In this document: piece by piece, positions 35,400 through 45,237 of the stretch
How the letters are laid out: every line of letters starts with the position of its first letter
Position numbering within the stretch: the first letter of the stretch is position 1
Assembly: GCA_001644045.1 (NCBI GenBank)
Contig: LUUF01000061.1
Span: 1-62,263 of the forward strand
DNA from: Methylomonas methanica
GTDB taxonomy: Bacteria > Pseudomonadota > Gammaproteobacteria > Methylococcales > Methylomonadaceae
Reading direction: 5' to 3'
Length of the DNA: 62,263 nt
Made by a program: the position numbers and the translations under genes
Notes under the pieces: model-generated
What the model was told of the DNA's origin: nothing
Databases searched by the model: none
What the model saw: only the letters and a program-made list of their open reading frames with translations

Positions 35400-36908
35400 A
35401 TGTGTGGTATTGCCGCTATTGTTTCCAATCAAAGTGTTAATCAGGATTTATACGACGCCCTGACGGTACTTCAGCATCGTGGTCAGGATGCCGCCGGTAT
35501 CGTGACCTGCGACGGTAGCCGTTTGCATTTGCGCAAGGATAACGGTTTGGCGCGGGATGTATTTTCCAGCAAGCAAATGATGAAACTGAAAGGCAATATG
35601 GGCATTGCCCATGTGCGCTATCCGACAGCCGGTTGTACCAGTTCGGCGGAAGCGCAGCCTTTTTATGTCAACTCGCCGTTCGGCTTGACGCTGGCGCACA
35701 ACGGCAATTTGACCAACACCGAAGAACTGAAATATCAGGTGTTTATGGACGACCAGCGCCACATCAATACCGATTCGGATTCGGAAGTTTTGTTGAACGT
35801 ATTCGCGCATGAATTGGCGCAATTCGGCAAACTCAAACTAACCGTGGATGATGTGTTTCAAGCGGTCAGCGCCGTACATAAACGTATTCGCGGCGCTTAT
35901 GCCGTGGTGGTGATGATCGCCGGTTTCGGCGTATTGGGCTTCCGCGACCCGCACGGCATTCGCCCCATTGTGTTCGGCAAACGGAAAACCGAAGACGGGG
36001 TCGATTATATGATTGCTTCGGAAAGTGTGGCGCTGGACGTCTTGGATTTTCAGTTGATTCGCGACATCGAGCCGGGCGAAGCCGTATTTATCGAAGCGGA
36101 CGGCCAATTGCATACCCAGCAATGTACCGAAGTAGTCGATCACTGTCCGTGTATTTTTGAATACGTCTACTTCGCTCGGCCGGATTCGATTATCGACAAT
36201 ATTTCGGTGTACAAAGCCAGAATGCGGATGGGTAGAAAACTGGCCGAAAAAATTCAGCGGGAATGGCCAGATCACGACATCGACGTGGTCATTCCGATTC
36301 CGGATACCAGCCGTACCGCCGCGTCGCAGATTGCCCATGATTTGGGTGTTAAGTTTCGCGAAGGCTTTATGAAAAACCGCTATATCGGCCGGACTTTCAT
36401 CATGCCCGGCCAAAAAATGCGCAAGAAATCGGTCAAGCAAAAACTGAATGCCATTTCGCTGGAATTCGACGGCAAGAATGTATTGCTGGTGGATGATTCC
36501 ATCGTTCGCGGTACTACTTCCGAGCAGATTATTCAGATGGCTCGCGATGCCGGCGCCAAGAAAGTCTATTTCGCGTCGGCTGCGCCGCCGGTACGTTATC
36601 CCAATGTGTATGGTATCGACATGCCGGCGGCGCATGAATTGATTGCGCACGACCGTACCGAGGATGAGATCTGCCAGGCCCTGGGCGCGGACAAGCTGAT
36701 TTATCAAAGCTTGGACGATTTGATCGAAGCGGTCGGCAGAGGTAACCCTGACATCAAGCATTTCGATACCTCGTGCTTCAGCCACGATTACATTACCGGC
36801 GATATCGACGATGCTTATCTGGCGCGCATCGAAGCGCTACGTAATGACAATGCACAGGAACAGCGCAACGGCAGCGGCTTTATCATAGAAATGCAGGTTG
36901 CAAAGTAA
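35400..36908 (+). CDS. purF: Amidophosphoribosyltransferase PurF
   Basis: The 502-residue enzyme begins Met-Cys-Gly-Ile; Cys2 becomes the N-terminal nucleophile after Met removal, so no propeptide is present. The glutaminase domain fills residues 2-230. The phosphoribosyltransferase domain contains the PRPP loop [12 protein letters not shown] near 360-371. It makes 5-phosphoribosylamine, the first committed step of purine synthesis. Confidence 0.95.
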   Translation: MCGIAAIVSNQSVNQDLYDALTVLQHRGQDAAGIVTCDGSRLHLRKDNGLARDVFSSKQMMKLKGNMGIAHVRYPTAGCTSSAEAQPFYVNSPFGLTLAHNGNLTNTEELKYQVFMDDQRHINTDSDSEVLLNVFAHELAQFGKLKLTVDDVFQAVSAVHKRIRGAYAVVVMIAGFGVLGFRDPHGIRPIVFGKRKTEDGVDYMIASESVALDVLDFQLIRDIEPGEAVFIEADGQLHTQQCTEVVDHCPCIFEYVYFARPDSIIDNISVYKARMRMGRKLAEKIQREWPDHDIDVVIPIPDTSRTAASQIAHDLGVKFREGFMKNRYIGRTFIMPGQKMRKKSVKQKLNAISLEFDGKNVLLVDDSIVRGTTSEQIIQMARDAGAKKVYFASAAPPVRYPNVYGIDMPAAHELIAHDRTEDEICQALGADKLIYQSLDDLIEAVGRGNPDIKHFDTSCFSHDYITGDIDDAYLARIEALRNDNAQEQRNGSGFIIEMQVAK

Positions 36909-36919
36909 CAGGACCAAAG

Positions 36920-38110
36920 ATGAGCGAATTTGATTGGCAAGATTATGCGCCGGAAACCCAGGCTATCCGCGCCGGGCATAGACGCACCCACGAAGACGAA
37001 CATAGTATCCCGATTTTCGCCACTTCCAGCTATGTATTCAAATCGGCGGAAGAAGCGGCGCTGCGCTTTACCGGCAAACAGCCGGGCAATATTTACTCGC
37101 GCTTCACCAATCCGACCGTCAGCGCGTTTCAGGAGCGTTTAGCGTATCTGGAAAAGGGCGAGCGCTGTCTGGCATTTTCGTCGGGCATGGCGGCGATCAT
37201 GGCGGTGGGCATGGCCTTGCTGAAAGCCGGCGACCATGTGGTCTGTTCGCGTAGCGTGTTCGGCAATACGGTGCTGACCTTCCAGAATTATTTCGGCAAG
37301 TTTGGTGTCGAGACCGATTTCGTCAGCCTGACCGATCCGGCGGCTTGGGAAGCGGCGATTAAGCCCAATACCCGGTTTCTGTTTCTGGAAACGCCGTCCA
37401 ATCCGTTAATTGAAATCGCCGATATTCAGGCCATAGCGGACATCGCCCATCGGCATGGTGCGCTCTTGGTGGTTGATAACGTGTTCTGCACGCCGATCTT
37501 GCAGCAACCGTTAACCTTGGGTGCGGATTTGGTGGTGCATTCAACGACCAAATACATCGACGGCCAAGGGCGTTGCGTCGGCGGCGCGGTGGTAGCCAAC
37601 GAAGAATTGATCGAAAAATACGTGTATCCCTATCTGCGTACCGGCGGCGCGACGATGAGTCCGTTCAATGCCTGGGTGTTTCTGGGCGGATTGGAAACGC
37701 TGGCGTTACGCATGAAAGCGCATTGCGACAATGCGTTCGAGCTGGCCAAATGGCTGGAGCAACAACCGGCGGTTGCCAAGGTGCATTATCCCGGCTTGGT
37801 GTCGCATGCCCAACATGAATTGGCCAAACGCCAGCAAAGTCATTTCGGCGCGGTGGTCAGTTTCGAATTGCAAGGCGGCAAGGATCATGCCTGGCAGTTG
37901 ATCGATTCCACACGCATGTTGTCGATTACCGCGAATCTGGGCGATGTAAAAACCACTATCACGCATCCGGCGACCACCACCCACGGCCGTTTGCCGCCGG
38001 AAGCACGGGACGAAGCCGGCATCAAAGACAGCCTGGTCAGAATTTCGGTGGGATTGGAAAATATCGACGATATCAAGGCCGATTTGCTTAACGGATTGAC
38101 GCATTGCTAA
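36920..38110 (+). CDS. metZ: O-succinylhomoserine sulfhydrylase MetZ
   Basis: The 396-residue PLP enzyme of the Cys/Met metabolism family has the Schiff-base lysine at Lys211 (His-Ser-Thr-Thr-Lys-Tyr). Tyr59, Arg61 and the Ser-Ser-Gly-Met-Ala motif that binds the cofactor are visible. It makes homocysteine directly from sulphide and an acylated homoserine. The purF-metZ neighbourhood is that of Pseudomonas metZ. A MetB or MetY activity cannot be excluded from sequence alone. Confidence 0.88.
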   Translation: MSEFDWQDYAPETQAIRAGHRRTHEDEHSIPIFATSSYVFKSAEEAALRFTGKQPGNIYSRFTNPTVSAFQERLAYLEKGERCLAFSSGMAAIMAVGMALLKAGDHVVCSRSVFGNTVLTFQNYFGKFGVETDFVSLTDPAAWEAAIKPNTRFLFLETPSNPLIEIADIQAIADIAHRHGALLVVDNVFCTPILQQPLTLGADLVVHSTTKYIDGQGRCVGGAVVANEELIEKYVYPYLRTGGATMSPFNAWVFLGGLETLALRMKAHCDNAFELAKWLEQQPAVAKVHYPGLVSHAQHELAKRQQSHFGAVVSFELQGGKDHAWQLIDSTRMLSITANLGDVKTTITHPATTTHGRLPPEARDEAGIKDSLVRISVGLENIDDIKADLLNGLTHC

Positions 38111-38116
38111 GGCGGC

Positions 38117-38135
38117 GGGCAGGTAAAGCCTGCCT
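38117..38135 (+). terminator. Hairpin after metZ
   Basis: GGCAGG-TAAAG-CCTGCC forms a compact stem-loop seven bases after the metZ stop. Only two T follow, so it is a weak intrinsic terminator or an mRNA-end stabiliser for the long trp-to-metZ transcript. Confidence 0.45.
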
Positions 38136-38196
38136 TCGCGTAACGCAAATCAAAATTTAAGCTATCTTTGACCGACGTTATAGAGAGATTGCGATC

Positions 38197-38775
38197 ATGT
38201 TTCAGGATAGAAAAGAGTACCGAAAAAACTTTAACGCGGAAGGCCAACTGTTCGTGGGTGGCGAGACCTTGCAGCTTAATTGCTACGATGTGTCGTTGAA
38301 AGGCGCGATGGTGGAAGTCAGCCCGGGCGATTTGCTAACCACTATCCAGGATTTTGAAGCGTTGCTGAACGAAGATCGGCAGGCGGAAATTTTCGTCGCG
38401 GAATTGATGTTGGCGGGTGAGGTTGATATTGTTTGGGTGAAACGCGAGCGCAACCGCATTATGATGGGCTTGGAGTTTCGCGATGTCGTACACAATGCGC
38501 ACAAACTCTGGCGTAAGCGGCGCGGCTACCGCAAGGTGGAAGGGTTTAAAGCCGAATTGTTTATCGACAAGGAACGCTTCAGCGTCGAAGGGGTTAATCG
38601 CTCGGTAGAGGGCATGTGCCTGAAATTGGCGGGTAATCATCCCTGTATTAAGGTCAATGCGCCGGTAAAGCTGCTGGTTGCCGAACTCGGATTGAGTGCG
38701 TTGGGCAAAGTGGTTTGGGTCGAGAGCAACGAACTGGTCACCCGCCTCGGTCTGCAACTGGTGATCGTCAAATAA
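38197..38775 (+). CDS. Tandem PilZ-domain protein (c-di-GMP effector)
   Basis: The 192-residue protein contains two PilZ-like halves. The first has Arg-Lys-Glu-Tyr-Arg near residues 5-9 and Asp-Val-Ser-Leu-Lys-Gly near 29-34. The second has Arg-Arg-Gly-Tyr-Arg-Lys near 109-114 and Asn-Arg-Ser-Val-Glu-Gly near 135-140. These are the RxxxR and (D/N)xSxxG elements that bind cyclic di-GMP. The protein is soluble, with no attached output domain. It stands alone after metZ. Confidence 0.75.
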   Translation: MFQDRKEYRKNFNAEGQLFVGGETLQLNCYDVSLKGAMVEVSPGDLLTTIQDFEALLNEDRQAEIFVAELMLAGEVDIVWVKRERNRIMMGLEFRDVVHNAHKLWRKRRGYRKVEGFKAELFIDKERFSVEGVNRSVEGMCLKLAGNHPCIKVNAPVKLLVAELGLSALGKVVWVESNELVTRLGLQLVIVK

Positions 38776-38943
38776 GGCCTGGTTGGGCTGCTTGCACTAT
38801 CGATTCATGCAGTCTAAGGTTTTTAACCCTACACAAATATTAAAAGCGGCTTTATCGCCACAATGGCGTCATTCATTTGAAAATGACGTCCATAAACCCA
38901 AAATACGAAAAGCAGCGATCCGCCAATGCCAGCGTTGACCCAC

Positions 38944-39198
38944 TCAAGCGTTTAATAAAGGATCCAGCTCGTGGCTCATATCCAGCGCATGCAAGTCATC
39001 GAAACCGCCGATATGCCGCTCGCCGATATAAATTTGCGGCACCGTGCGTCGTCTGGTTTTTTCCATCATTTGCTGCCGTAGCCCTGGCTCGGCATCTACA
39101 TTGATTTCCGTATAACCGACGCCTTTCCGATCGAAAAGTTTTTTTGCCATGGTGCAATACGGGCAGAGTTTTGCGGTGTAAATGATAATGTCCGGCAT
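38944..39198 (-). CDS. grxC: Glutaredoxin 3
   Basis: The 84-residue thioredoxin-fold protein has the dithiol site Cys12-Pro-Tyr-Cys15, the cis-proline in Thr-Val-Pro-Gln-Ile and the Gly-Gly-Phe-Asp-Asp glutathione-binding segment. It reduces disulphides and glutathionylated proteins in the cytoplasm using glutathione. It is convergent with the PilZ gene, with a 168-base gap that shows no clear terminator. Confidence 0.93.
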   Translation of the reverse strand: MPDIIIYTAKLCPYCTMAKKLFDRKGVGYTEINVDAEPGLRQQMMEKTRRRTVPQIYIGERHIGGFDDLHALDMSHELDPLLNA

Positions 39199-39240
39199 GA
39201 GAAAAATTAATAAATGCTAATGAATGAGGGTATTCTAAGG

Positions 39241-39897
39241 CTAAGGCCGGTTTTGCTCAATAGCGATGGCCTTGGCGAGATGCTCGACTAATAAGCAGGA
39301 CGCTTCGGTCAATGTCGCGCCAAATGCCACAATACCGTCTTCGTGGCCGAGCATGCTGAACAATCCCGTTTGTTGCAGTTTGCCTGAGGCAAATAGCCCG
39401 GCAACGGCGCTGGCCATTTCTGGGGTGCCGTAGGGTACGTCTGCCGCAGTACAAGCCAGATTGAGCCGGACGGTCTGCACCCACAACTCCGGACAGTGAA
39501 CGTGTATCACCGCAGTAATCGATGGGTGTTGACGATAAACGCTGGCGTGGGTGAGCGCTTCCGAGGACGGTTGCGATAAGCCGCGCGACTTGATGGCATT
39601 TCGTTCTGGCGATGCGGTTGCGATCAGCGCATAGTGTTGTTTGTTAAGCACGGGCAAATGTCCGGTTTGAGTGCCGGAGATCAAAAATTCTTGGCCGCCG
39701 GGAACCAGACGCCGACTAATGTTACCAAACCCCAGTCCAGCGTATTTTTCGGCTATTTGCCCAATCAGCCGCAAGCGATAAAAAAGGCTACGCCAGGCGT
39801 TGATTTCGCTGATGTCGATGTCCGCCGCCAACTCGGCATGCTGATGATCAAGGCGATATTTAATAACGCCTTCCAGTTCGCTGAATCTGCTTTCCAT
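39241..39897 (-). CDS. Class II aldolase / adducin family protein
   Basis: The 218-residue protein has the fold's Gly-Phe-Gly-Asn-Ile-Ser-Arg-Arg near residues 56-63 and a metal-type His-Val-His-Cys-Pro-Glu motif near 131-136. A third His is in Leu-Gly-His-Glu-Asp. It resembles sugar-phosphate aldolases or MtnB-like dehydratases, but the substrate is not clear. The gene is divergent from the large MscS gene and lies upstream of grxC. Confidence 0.72.
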   Translation of the reverse strand: MESRFSELEGVIKYRLDHQHAELAADIDISEINAWRSLFYRLRLIGQIAEKYAGLGFGNISRRLVPGGQEFLISGTQTGHLPVLNKQHYALIATASPERNAIKSRGLSQPSSEALTHASVYRQHPSITAVIHVHCPELWVQTVRLNLACTAADVPYGTPEMASAVAGLFASGKLQQTGLFSMLGHEDGIVAFGATLTEASCLLVEHLAKAIAIEQNRP

Positions 39898-39941
39898 TCT
39901 TATACTGTATTTTTTAGATTTATTTGTTATCCAGCCAACGC

Positions 39942-42900
39942 ATGAAACCTAATTTTTTAAGATCCGGCTTTGCTTTTTGTTTGCTCTTTTTGCTGATCAG
40001 TTTAAACCTTGCCTACGCCGCAAATCAAAAGCCGGCGATTAAAGCGCTATCGCTTGCCGATATACAACAACGTATTCAGGCCATCAAAGACAAACAAAAT
40101 CTGCCTGAAGAACAGAAGAACCGGATTCTGGCAGCCTATCACGAGAGCGAAGATAACCTCAACGAATTGGAGGCCCAGGACGCGCAAGCCGAATCCTTCA
40201 AGCAGGCTTTAAACAGCTTGCCGCTAGAAGTTAAGCAATTAGCCAGGCAAATAACCGAGGCCGAGAGCAATTTGAAAAATCGCAAGGCCGAGAAACTGGC
40301 GATTTTTCCAATGGACGAGTTGGAGCAACGTCTGCTTATCGAAAAAACCCGGCTTAGCGATTTGGACGCGGAAATTAGCCGGATCGAAGCGACTCTGGGC
40401 GAATTAAGCGGCCGTCCGCAATTGATCAGGGAAAAAGTCTCGGAAATCAAGAGCAAGCAAGCCTCCAGCCAGCAGGAACAACAGACCTTGTCATCCAGGG
40501 CCGGCGACAATCTTTATCAAAAAGAGGCTAGACAAATACAACTGGATAGCCGGATTCGCCTGCTAAACAGCACGCTGAAAACGCTGGAGCTGGAAAGTCT
40601 TAGCAATCCCCTGCAACTGCAAGCCAACAAGGATCGTGTACATCTGTTGACCTTGCAACGCGAACAGCAGAGCTTAGTGATTGCCGATCTCGATAACTTC
40701 CTGCTGGAAAGGCGCCAGCAGGAAACGGATAAGGAGCAGGCGGCCTTATTGCAGGCCGAAAAGGATGCGGAAGGCAAACATCCGTTGATTCGGGCAGCCA
40801 CGAAAGAAAACATGCAATTCAACCGCAGTCTGCAGGAAATCAATAAAAATATGGAGCAGTATTCGCTCCAGAAAAATGAAATCGACGTGCGCTACAAGCA
40901 GTTGGAAAAGGACTTTCAAAGCGCGGAGCAAAAAATTAGCCTGGCCGGTTTAAGTCCGGCCTTGGGCAATTTATTGCGCGAACAACGGCGTAACTTACCG
41001 CAACGCAAGCAATACAGCACCTTGAGCGACGAGATTCAAAATCAGATTGCGCTGGCGAGTTTGGAAATGTTCAAGCTGGACGAAGCCAGAAAGGGCCTGG
41101 TCGATATTAATCAGCTGCTGCTGACGCGTATGGCTCAGTTGCCGGAGGACACCGCCGAGCCGGAAAAACTGCGGGTGCGTACCGAACTGCGTATGCTGCT
41201 AAACGATCAGAAAGATCTGGTCGCAAGACTAGCGGGCGGCTATAACGAATACGGCCGGGTATTGGGCGATGTCGATTTTAGTTTGCAGCAAATGCTTACG
41301 ATGGCCGACAAATTTAGCGGCTATCTGGATCAGCGTTTGCTGTGGGTGCCGAGTGCGCCGGTTATCGACAAATATTTCCTGCAAGACATTTTCTCTTCCT
41401 TGCTGTGGTTCATGAGTCCCGGCAATTGGTTGGGGGTGGTGAACGGTTTTTGGGATGGCATCAGGCATTTCCCGCTGTTGGTACTGGTCGGTTTAAGCAT
41501 CGTGATATTCCACTGGCGCTTCCGCGCTGGCGTCAAGCAGCGTTTGACGGAGCTGCTGGGGAAAAAAGCCATCAGCCAGGAGTTTCGGGAAATTGTATCC
41601 AGCCTGCTTTATCTATTGCTGCTCTCGTTGTCCGGCGCATTGTTAATGGCCTGGATGGCGGGTGTGTTGATATTGAATGCCCGGGCCGATCTGTTTAGCC
41701 ATGCTTTTGCCGACGGCCTGATCGCCACCGCCGTGTCGCTGTGTGTAGTGCAATTCGTGTTTCGTTTGTTCAAGCCGAGCGGTGTGGCGGAAGCCGTGTT
41801 GCAATGGCCGCAACACGCGATTCGCCTGATGTATGGGCAGATGAAATGGGCGCGCTTCGTCGTTGTACCCTGTGTGTTTATCACGGCAATGACCGGCAGC
41901 GATCTGTTTTCGGAACACAGTCACGCCTTGGGTAGAACCGCATTAATCGTGATGATGTTGATGATGAGCTATGTGCTGCATCGCCTCACGCAACCTCTGA
42001 CCGGCTTGGGAAAAAGCTTTTACCAACAATCCGCCGGCTGGCTCAGCAGTTTGCGTTATCTCTGGTACGGGATCGCGGTTTTGACGCCGCTGGTTATCAT
42101 CGGTTTTGCGGTGGCGGGCTATTACCAAAGCGCCTTGGAATTGCAGGATAAGCTGCTGCTGACGCTACGTTTGATTTTTATCACCGTATTGTTTCAGGGT
42201 TTGGTATTGCGTTGGCTGCGTAATACCGAGCGGCAACTGGCCTTAAAAAATGCGCGGCAGAAACGCAAACAGGTCGAACAAGCCGCCGTCAGCAGCGCCA
42301 ATCTGGAAGGCGGGTATCCGGTCGAGGAGCAATTACTGGATATTTCCAAAATCAATCAGCAAAGCCATAAGTTGTTGACCACGATGGTATTGGTGATCAT
42401 GTTGGGCGGTTTTTGGATGATCTGGAGCGATATTTTGCCGGCCTTGACGGTGTTCGATCAGGTCGTGCTGTGGCAGCATAGCCAGATGGTGGAAGGCAAG
42501 GAAACGCTGGAGCCTATCACCTTGATCAATCTGCTGATTTGTCTGGTGTATAGCGGCCTGGCCTTTGTGTTTGCCAGTAACTTTCCGGCCTTGGTGGATT
42601 TGATAACCGCCGGCAAGTTCGCGATGACCGCCGGTAGTCGTTATGCGTTGATCCAATTGGTGCGTTATTCCCTGATAACGGTAGCCTTTCTGGCGGTTGC
42701 CAACGAACTGGGCGGCAGTTGGTCGCAAGTGCAGTGGCTGGTGGCCGCGCTCTCGGTGGGTTTGGGTTTCGGTTTACAGGAAATTTTCGCGAATATGGTG
42801 TCGGGCATCATTCTGCTGTTCGAGCGGCCGATTCGCGTCGGCGATACGGTCACGGTCGGCGAAGTTACCGGCCGGGTTAGCCGCATTCAAATGCGGGCGA

Positions 42901-43313
42901 CACATATCGTCGATTGGGATAGAAAAGAGTTGGTGGTGCCGAATAAAACCTTCATTACCGACCGTTTGATCAACTGGACCTTGTCGGATACCGTAACCAG
43001 GGTGGTGGTGCCGGTCAGCGTGGCCTACGGCACCAGCGTGGAAATGGTGGAGCAAATTTTATCCGATGCGGTAAAAAGTATCGAGCAAGTGCTGAGCGAT
43101 CCGGAGCCGCTGGTAATCTTTATCGGCTTTGGCGATAGCGCCCTACAGTTCAAAATTAACGTGTTCGTCCGCGAACTGAGCGATAGGACGGTGGTTACGC
43201 ATCGCCTGCACACGCAAATATACGAAGCCTTGCTGGCCCACCATATCGAGATACCTTATCCGCAACGCGACGTGCATATCCGTTCGGTAGCGAAAGGGAT
43301 ATTGAACGAATGA
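39942..43313 (+). CDS. Large mechanosensitive channel, MscK/KefA type
   Basis: The 1123-residue protein starts with a signal peptide (about 5-28). A long periplasmic coiled-coil region (about 40-470) and about eleven membrane helices (about 490-900) follow. The MscS core carries the pore-lining helix with Gly-Leu-Gly-Phe-Gly-Leu-Gln-Glu near residues 946-953, and a C-terminal beta cage. It releases solutes on osmotic downshock. The ATG at 39942 is chosen over a TTG six codons earlier; no strong ribosome site is seen. MscM (YjeP-like) is the alternative name. Confidence 0.85.
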   Translation: MKPNFLRSGFAFCLLFLLISLNLAYAANQKPAIKALSLADIQQRIQAIKDKQNLPEEQKNRILAAYHESEDNLNELEAQDAQAESFKQALNSLPLEVKQLARQITEAESNLKNRKAEKLAIFPMDELEQRLLIEKTRLSDLDAEISRIEATLGELSGRPQLIREKVSEIKSKQASSQQEQQTLSSRAGDNLYQKEARQIQLDSRIRLLNSTLKTLELESLSNPLQLQANKDRVHLLTLQREQQSLVIADLDNFLLERRQQETDKEQAALLQAEKDAEGKHPLIRAATKENMQFNRSLQEINKNMEQYSLQKNEIDVRYKQLEKDFQSAEQKISLAGLSPALGNLLREQRRNLPQRKQYSTLSDEIQNQIALASLEMFKLDEARKGLVDINQLLLTRMAQLPEDTAEPEKLRVRTELRMLLNDQKDLVARLAGGYNEYGRVLGDVDFSLQQMLTMADKFSGYLDQRLLWVPSAPVIDKYFLQDIFSSLLWFMSPGNWLGVVNGFWDGIRHFPLLVLVGLSIVIFHWRFRAGVKQRLTELLGKKAISQEFREIVSSLLYLLLLSLSGALLMAWMAGVLILNARADLFSHAFADGLIATAVSLCVVQFVFRLFKPSGVAEAVLQWPQHAIRLMYGQMKWARFVVVPCVFITAMTGSDLFSEHSHALGRTALIVMMLMMSYVLHRLTQPLTGLGKSFYQQSAGWLSSLRYLWYGIAVLTPLVIIGFAVAGYYQSALELQDKLLLTLRLIFITVLFQGLVLRWLRNTERQLALKNARQKRKQVEQAAVSSANLEGGYPVEEQLLDISKINQQSHKLLTTMVLVIMLGGFWMIWSDILPALTVFDQVVLWQHSQMVEGKETLEPITLINLLICLVYSGLAFVFASNFPALVDLITAGKFAMTAGSRYALIQLVRYSLITVAFLAVANELGGSWSQVQWLVAALSVGLGFGLQEIFANMVSGIILLFERPIRVGDTVTVGEVTGRVSRIQMRATHIVDWDRKELVVPNKTFITDRLINWTLSDTVTRVVVPVSVAYGTSVEMVEQILSDAVKSIEQVLSDPEPLVIFIGFGDSALQFKINVFVRELSDRTVVTHRLHTQIYEALLAHHIEIPYPQRDVHIRSVAKGILNE

Positions 43314-43396
43314 CGCGCGGTTTATTAGCCGATTTCAATATAAAGCCATTCTGTAATAAAATGGCCGCCCTTTGAATATCGATTTGGCTCTTTAAT

Positions 43397-43855
43397 ATGC
43401 GTTGTCCGTTTTGCTCAGCACAAGATACCCGGGTGATCGATACCCGCTTGGCCGACGACGGCGATCAAGTCAAGCGCCGCCGCGAATGCGTGGCCTGCAA
43501 AGAGCGCTTTACGACCTTTGAAGTGGTTGAATTAACCTTGCCGCGCATCATTAAACGCAACGGCGCCCGGCAAAGTTTCGACGAAGCCAAATTGCGGGCC
43601 GGCATGCAACGGGCCCTGGAAAAACGCCCGGTGCAAGTCGACGCGGTCGAAGCGGCGCTTAGCCGCATCAAAAAAGCTTTGACGGCGAAGGGCGAGCGCG
43701 AGATTCCCGCGCGTGAACTGGGCGAACTGGTGATGCAGGAATTGCAAGCACTGGATCATGTTGCCTTCGTACGCTTCGCCTCCGTGTATCGCAGTTTCCA
43801 GGACGTCTCCGACTTCACCGCCATGATCGAAAATCTGCAAAAGCATGACGTCTAG
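43397..43855 (+). CDS. nrdR: Transcriptional repressor NrdR
   Basis: The 152-residue protein has the zinc ribbon Cys3-Pro-Phe-Cys6 and Cys31-Val-Ala-Cys34 followed by an ATP-cone domain (Ile-Lys-Arg-Asn-Gly-Ala...). It senses ATP/dATP and represses ribonucleotide reductase genes. It sits directly before ribD (11-base overlap), the classical nrdR-ribD arrangement. Confidence 0.95.
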   Translation: MRCPFCSAQDTRVIDTRLADDGDQVKRRRECVACKERFTTFEVVELTLPRIIKRNGARQSFDEAKLRAGMQRALEKRPVQVDAVEAALSRIKKALTAKGEREIPARELGELVMQELQALDHVAFVRFASVYRSFQDVSDFTAMIENLQKHDV

Positions 43856-44936
43856 TCAAGACTCGGCTTATATGGCCTGTGCGGTTAAATTGGCGGAAAA
43901 CGGTAGGTACACGACCGATCCCAACCCGCATGTAGGTTGCGTGTTGGTGAAGGACGATAAGATTATTGCCGAGGGTTGGACACAACGCGCCGGGTTTGCC
44001 CATGCTGAAGTCGATGCGCTGGCGAAAACAGATAATGCGTGGGGTGCGACGGCTTATGTAACACTGGAACCTTGCAGCCACTACGGTAAAACCGGCCCTT
44101 GCAGCGACGCGCTAATCGCAGCGGGCGTCAGTAAAGTCGTGGTGGCGATGCAGGATCCCAATCCTCTGGTAGCCGGACGCGGTTTGCAAAAGCTCCGCGA
44201 AGCCGGTGTCGAAGTGCTAGTCGGCGTATTACAGCAAGAAGCCGAAAAACTGAATCAAGGTTTCTTTAAACGCATGACGCACGGTTTGCCGTGGATACGC
44301 AGCAAGCTGGCCATGAGCTTGGACGGCCGCACCGCGCTGGCGTCCGGCGAGAGCCAATGGATCACATCCGCCAATGCCAGGCAAGACGTACAGCTCTGGC
44401 GGGCAGCCAGCAGCGCGATTGTCACTGGCATCGATACGGTGTTGTACGACGATCCGCAATTGAATGCGCGCGTCGATTTCGACGCGGTGCAGCCGGTCAA
44501 AGTCGTGCTGGATTCGCAATTACGAATGCCATTATCAGCAAGATTGCTGGAAAATGCAGTTGATGTCTGGATTGTTACCTGCAGCGACGATGCGCTTAAA
44601 CAGCAGAAATTACGCGACGTGGGCTGCAAAGTCTTCGAAGTCGAGGCGCGGAGCGGTCGCACAGACTTAGCGCAGGTTTTTAAGTTGCTGGCCGAGTTAC
44701 AAATCAACACGGTATTGATCGAAGCCGGTGCCGCGTTGAACGGGGCGTTGCTTGATAGCGGTCTGATCGATGAATGGCTGATTTACATGGCGCCGTGCGT
44801 ACTGGGCGATCAGGCGCGCGGCCTGTTTAGCCTGTCGGGCATGCTGACCATGCAGGATAAAAAAGCACTGCGTCTGATCGAAGCCCGGCAAATCGGGCCG
44901 GATTTGAGATTGCGCTACCAAGCAAAAACCGATTAA
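43845..44936 (+). CDS. ribD: Bifunctional deaminase/reductase RibD
   Basis: The 363-residue enzyme has the deaminase zinc site His53-Ala-Glu55, Pro76-Cys77 and Cys86, then the reductase domain (Ser-Leu-Asp-Gly-Arg-Thr-Ala, later Leu-Ile-Glu-Ala-Gly). It converts the pyrimidine product of GTP cyclohydrolase II to 5-amino-6-ribitylamino-uracil phosphate in riboflavin synthesis. It is translationally coupled to nrdR. Confidence 0.94.
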   Translation: MTSSQDSAYMACAVKLAENGRYTTDPNPHVGCVLVKDDKIIAEGWTQRAGFAHAEVDALAKTDNAWGATAYVTLEPCSHYGKTGPCSDALIAAGVSKVVVAMQDPNPLVAGRGLQKLREAGVEVLVGVLQQEAEKLNQGFFKRMTHGLPWIRSKLAMSLDGRTALASGESQWITSANARQDVQLWRAASSAIVTGIDTVLYDDPQLNARVDFDAVQPVKVVLDSQLRMPLSARLLENAVDVWIVTCSDDALKQQKLRDVGCKVFEVEARSGRTDLAQVFKLLAELQINTVLIEAGAALNGALLDSGLIDEWLIYMAPCVLGDQARGLFSLSGMLTMQDKKALRLIEARQIGPDLRLRYQAKTD

Positions 44937-44940
44937 AACT

Positions 44941-45201
44941 ATGAAAAGCATTATTGCCATTTTATTTGTAATGAGCATGGCGCCCGCTTGGGCGATGGCG
45001 GATGAGGACGACAAACCGGAAACCAGTACCGTGCAGATTCAAGGAGGTAAATTGATCGGCGAAAAACACGAAATCGAAATCTACGATTATCATAGCGGCA
45101 CCTATCAAACGGTGGATGTTTATCGCAAGCCGGCCAAGTCGCTGAAAAAAGACTCGGACAATCCAACGTCAAAGCAATCCTCCGAGTCAGCCCCGCGCTA
45201 A
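44941..45201 (+). CDS. Small exported protein, DUF5334-like
   Basis: The 86-residue product has a signal peptide (residues 1-20, ending Ala-Met-Ala), then an acidic start and Gly-Gly-Lys-Leu-Ile-Gly...Ile-Tyr-Asp-Tyr, close to the DUF5334 pattern. The rest is hydrophilic with a Ser/Lys-rich tail. Its function is unknown. It starts four bases after ribD and ends 36 bases before ribE, so it is expressed within the riboflavin operon. Its placement is unusual and its link to flavin metabolism is uncertain. Confidence 0.65.
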   Translation: MKSIIAILFVMSMAPAWAMADEDDKPETSTVQIQGGKLIGEKHEIEIYDYHSGTYQTVDVYRKPAKSLKKDSDNPTSKQSSESAPR

Positions 45202-45237
45202 TGGCTTGGACATTTTTTCCTTTATAGAGCGATAACC

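Noticed and set aside
35838-36785. 315-codon minus-strand frame inside purF
   Set aside because: It is the complement of a highly conserved enzyme, with no motif of its own.
38877-39104. 75-codon plus-strand frame before and over grxC
   Set aside because: It mostly overlaps glutaredoxin on the other strand and has no ribosome site.
44941-45237. FMN riboswitch in the riboflavin cluster
   Set aside because: I looked before ribD, ribE and ribBA for the conserved RFN-element motifs and found none; gaps are too short to hold one.
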